From: JAFGPJ01 sp964612465
Lineage (GTDB): Bacteria > Planctomycetota > Phycisphaerae > Sedimentisphaerales > Anaerobacaceae
Reading direction: 5' to 3'
Length of the DNA: 17,248 nt
Assembly (NCBI GenBank): GCA_964612465.1
Contig: CAZTDF010000092.1
Span: 1-17,248 of the forward strand
The translations under genes were made by a program, and so were the position numbers. The notes under the pieces were generated by a model. The model ran no database searches. It worked only from the letters and a program-made list of their open reading frames with translations, and was not told the DNA's origin. Shown here in pieces: positions 14,939 through 17,248 of this stretch; position 1 is the first letter of the stretch, and each line of letters opens with the position of its first letter.

Positions 14939-16048
14939 ATGGCTAAGGGCCTTGTTGTTTTCATAATTTTACTTATAGTACCGGTCTTTATTAGCGGTTG
15001 CTCCCCCGTAGAGCCCAAATCTGTCGAACCTCTCGATGTTGGCGGTTTTGAGCCCGAACGTGAGGGAACCGTGCCCGGTCGTCCCGAACCGGACCATGAT
15101 GAGCCCGATAATATTGTAACTATCGATATTGAGCCTGATGAAGTTGAATCTGCCAAGCCTGAGCCCGGCGGTATCGAATCTGCCAAGCTTGAGCCCGATG
15201 GTGTCGAATCTGCCAAGCCTGGGCCTGGCGGTGTCGAATCTGCCAAGATTGAGCCTAACGACCTAAAACCGGTGCAGCCGGTGTCTTTTCATGATAAATA
15301 TGCGAATATCCTGAAAGAATTTGTCAATGATAAAGGAATGGTGGACTATAAAGGGCTCAGGCGAAAAAGATTAGGGCTCAGAGCGGTGCAGCAGGAGTTC
15401 AACAAGCTTGATCGTGGCGAATATGAGTCCTGGCCCAGGGATGACAAAATCGCCTTCTGGATTAACGTATACAATCTCCAAAAGCTCAGGATAATTACAA
15501 ACAATTATCCCATTAAGCCGTCGTCACGGATCCTGACCATTTTCTACCGGGGCACCAATAGCATCAGACATATTGAGGAAAAAATCACCGGGCATAAATT
15601 TCTTGTGATGGATGAAGAATTTACATTTTCAACCATTGAAAAGCGTTTTTTCCGCGGCGAATTTGACGATCCCAGGATATTCTTTGCTATATCCAGCGCC
15701 TGTTTGTCGAGTCCGCCTCTCAGAAATGAGCCGTATTACGGACACAATCTCAGCCGGCAGTTGGACGAACAAACCGAAAGGTTTCTGTCCAGCCCCCTCG
15801 CTTTTGGTATTGACAGAGAAAAGCGGAAAGTTTATTTATCAGCCTTATTTCAAATATCCTGGTACGGCAGAGAGTTTGTTAAAAAGTTCGCAATAGACAG
15901 AAAATTTAAGGATCAGCCGGCAGAGACCCGGGCGGTGTTGAATTTCATTACCAATTATATTTCGAAGGAAAATGCTACTTTTCTTGAAACAGGAAACTAT
16001 ACAATTAAGTATATGACGTATGATTGGACAATTAACGATGGTTCGTAG
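14939..16048 (+). CDS. DUF547 domain lipoprotein with a repetitive linker
   Basis: This 369-residue predicted lipoprotein starts with a signal peptide (MAKGLVVFIILLIVPVF) and a lipobox ending ISGC, with Cys21 as the lipidation site. Residues 22-115 form a Pro/Glu/Lys-rich linker whose core is four copies of a ten-residue unit (65-104, consensus EPxGVESAKP). The remainder is a DUF547 domain. Marks of that family are KIAFWINVYNLQKLRII, then FLVMDEEFTFSTIEKRFFRG, DDPRIFFAISSACLSSPPL and LSRQLDEQTERFL. DUF547 has no assigned biochemical function that I know of. The protein should be anchored in the envelope with the domain held off the membrane by the linker. GGAAGG lies just upstream of the ATG. 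metK begins 16 bases after its stop, so the two may be co-transcribed, though no functional link is obvious. Confidence 0.88.
   Translation: MAKGLVVFIILLIVPVFISGCSPVEPKSVEPLDVGGFEPEREGTVPGRPEPDHDEPDNIVTIDIEPDEVESAKPEPGGIESAKLEPDGVESAKPGPGGVESAKIEPNDLKPVQPVSFHDKYANILKEFVNDKGMVDYKGLRRKRLGLRAVQQEFNKLDRGEYESWPRDDKIAFWINVYNLQKLRIITNNYPIKPSSRILTIFYRGTNSIRHIEEKITGHKFLVMDEEFTFSTIEKRFFRGEFDDPRIFFAISSACLSSPPLRNEPYYGHNLSRQLDEQTERFLSSPLAFGIDREKRKVYLSALFQISWYGREFVKKFAIDRKFKDQPAETRAVLNFITNYISKENATFLETGNYTIKYMTYDWTINDGS
15131..15250 (+). repeat. Four 30-bp in-frame tandem repeats in the lipoprotein linker
   Basis: Four consecutive 30-base units start at 15131, 15161, 15191 and 15221. They share the core TCGAATCTGCCAAG (first copy TTGAATCTGCCAAG), and each encodes a ten-residue unit. 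A degenerate unit precedes at 15101 and a partial one follows at 15251. Copies differ mainly at the first third of each unit. Confidence 0.9.
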
Positions 16049-16064
16049 AAAGGATAAATCACAA

Positions 16065-17248
16065 ATGGCAAAAAAATCGATGAGCAGCGGTGCTAAGAAA
16101 TACCTATTTACCAGCGAGTCAGTGACGATGGGACATCCCGATAAGGTGGCCGACCATATATCGGATGCGATTCTGGATGCAATGCTCGCGCAGGACCCGA
16201 AGAGCAGGGTGGCATGCGAAACAATGGTTAAGAGGGACATGGTTATTGTCGCAGGCGAGATTACAACCAAGGCCCAGGTCGATATTCCGATGATCGTTCG
16301 CGACACAATAAAGAAGATCGGATATGACGATCCGGAAGTTGGCTTTCATTACGAGAATTGCGCCGTTATGGTGGCGATTGCACAGCAAAGTCCCGATATT
16401 TCACAGGGCGTAACCGAAGGGGCCGGCCTGCACAAAGAGCAGGGCGCCGGTGACCAGGGAATGATGTTCGGCTATGCCTGCAAAGAGACGCCGGTGCTGA
16501 TGCCGATGCCGATCCAGTTGGCGCACGCGCTGACGACCCGGCTGGAAAAGATGCGCCAGAGCAGGAAACTGCCGTGGCTTAGGCCCGACGGCAAAAGCCA
16601 GGTGACAATCGAGTACGAAAACAGCAAGCCGAAACGCATTCATACCGTCGTGATTTCTACGCACCACTCGCCGAAGGTTTCGGACCGGGAATTGAGAAAG
16701 CAAATCATAGAAAAAGTAATTCTTCCCGTCCTGCCTAAGCGGTTAGTTGATAAAAAGACCATATTTCATATCAACCCGACCGGCCGATTTGTAGAAGGCG
16801 GCCCGAAAGCGGATTGCGGCCTGACCGGGCGGAAAATTATCGTCGATACGTACGGCGGAAGAGGCAGTCACGGGGGAGGCGCCTTCAGCGGAAAGGACCC
16901 GACAAAGGTTGACAGAACAGCAAGTTATATGGCTCGATATATCGCCAAGAACGTCGTGGCGGCGGGTCTTGCCGATAACTGTGAAGTGCAGCTATCGTAT
17001 GCGATAGGAGTGGCCGAGCCTGTCTCTGTATATGTGGACACGGCGGGGACCTCGAAGGTGAGCGAGCAGGTGCTAAGCGGGTTAATCCGCAAGCTCTTCC
17101 CGCTGACACCCAGGAAAATGATAGAGCACTTGAAACTGGCCAGGCCGATCTTTTCTCAGACCTCTTACGGCGGCCATTTCGGCCGAAAGGGTGACGGTTT
17201 CACATGGGAGCAGACCGATATGGCGGCAAAGCTCCGCAAAGCCGCCGG
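16065..17248 (+). CDS. metK: S-adenosylmethionine synthetase (3' end beyond the window)
   Basis: The reading frame from the ATG at 16065 runs open to the window end, giving 394 codons that lack only the extreme C-terminus. MetK makes S-adenosylmethionine from methionine and ATP in the cytoplasm. Clear family marks are FTSESVTMGHPDKVADHISD with the ATP-site His24 and Asp26, GAGDQGMMFGYAC, DCGLTGRKIIVDTYGG, the signature GGGAFSGKDPTKVDRTASY, and YGGHFGRKGDGFTWEQTD near the end. AAGGA (16050-16054) lies 10 bases before the ATG. The short gap to the DUF547 gene suggests one transcript. There is no room for a SAM riboswitch directly upstream, so any such control would have to act before the lipoprotein gene, where none was recognised. 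Confidence 0.97.
   Translation, partial: MAKKSMSSGAKKYLFTSESVTMGHPDKVADHISDAILDAMLAQDPKSRVACETMVKRDMVIVAGEITTKAQVDIPMIVRDTIKKIGYDDPEVGFHYENCAVMVAIAQQSPDISQGVTEGAGLHKEQGAGDQGMMFGYACKETPVLMPMPIQLAHALTTRLEKMRQSRKLPWLRPDGKSQVTIEYENSKPKRIHTVVISTHHSPKVSDRELRKQIIEKVILPVLPKRLVDKKTIFHINPTGRFVEGGPKADCGLTGRKIIVDTYGGRGSHGGGAFSGKDPTKVDRTASYMARYIAKNVVAAGLADNCEVQLSYAIGVAEPVSVYVDTAGTSKVSEQVLSGLIRKLFPLTPRKMIEHLKLARPIFSQTSYGGHFGRKGDGFTWEQTDMAAKLRKAA

Noticed and set aside
15131..15250. Tandem repeats as a possible CRISPR array
   Set aside because: The units are contiguous without spacers, keep the reading frame and encode a protein linker.
16049..16064. Possible SAM riboswitch ahead of metK
   Set aside because: Only 16 bases separate metK from the previous stop codon, which leaves no room for a riboswitch aptamer.

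Overview
The window looks like chromosomal DNA from a Planctomycetota bacterium, most likely of class Phycisphaerae (Sedimentisphaerales-like). The main pointer is the left half. There, ECF sigma factor genes are paired with single-pass membrane proteins carrying a LolA-like extracytoplasmic domain, an arrangement I recall as highly multiplied in that group. The lineage call is inference; no rRNA or other phylogenetic marker was tested.

Region 1 (1-7507, + strand) holds three consecutive cassettes. Each is an ECF sigma factor overlapping or abutting a gene for a protein with a short cytoplasmic tail, one transmembrane helix and an extracytoplasmic LolA-like domain. Each cassette ends in its own intrinsic terminator (2843-2868, 5506-5533, 7478-7507). 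The cassettes are 16-2789 (744-residue partner with four added carboxypeptidase-regulatory-like repeats), 2993-5466 (413-residue partner plus a tail-less 223-residue paralogue) and 5628-7465 (421-residue partner). No zinc-finger anti-sigma domain is seen. The cytoplasmic tails are the obvious candidates for holding the sigma factors, with the outer domain as sensor. All three partner genes also carry an in-frame GGAGA-N6/7-ATG immediately before the membrane helix, which suggests a second, tail-less product.

Region 2 (7513-8906, - strand) holds rpmA (ribosomal protein L27) and the ribosome-assembly GTPase gene obg. A good sigma-70-like promoter lies upstream of rpmA and an intrinsic terminator lies between the two genes. 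The usual upstream partner rplU is absent.

Region 3 (8988-14615, - strand) is a four-gene L-arabinose operon in the order sodium/sugar symporter, ribulokinase (araB), L-ribulose-5-phosphate 4-epimerase (araD), and a FucI/AraA-superfamily isomerase that probably fills the AraA role. Together they would import L-arabinose and convert it through L-ribulose and L-ribulose 5-phosphate to D-xylulose 5-phosphate. The araB-araD junction carries a chain of mutually exclusive hairpins.

Region 4 (14616-14938) is a 323-bp divergent intergenic region with two adjacent inverted repeats and candidate promoters. Region 5 (14939-17248, + strand) holds a DUF547 lipoprotein with a 30-bp tandem repeat, followed 16 bases later by metK (S-adenosylmethionine synthetase), which is cut by the window end.
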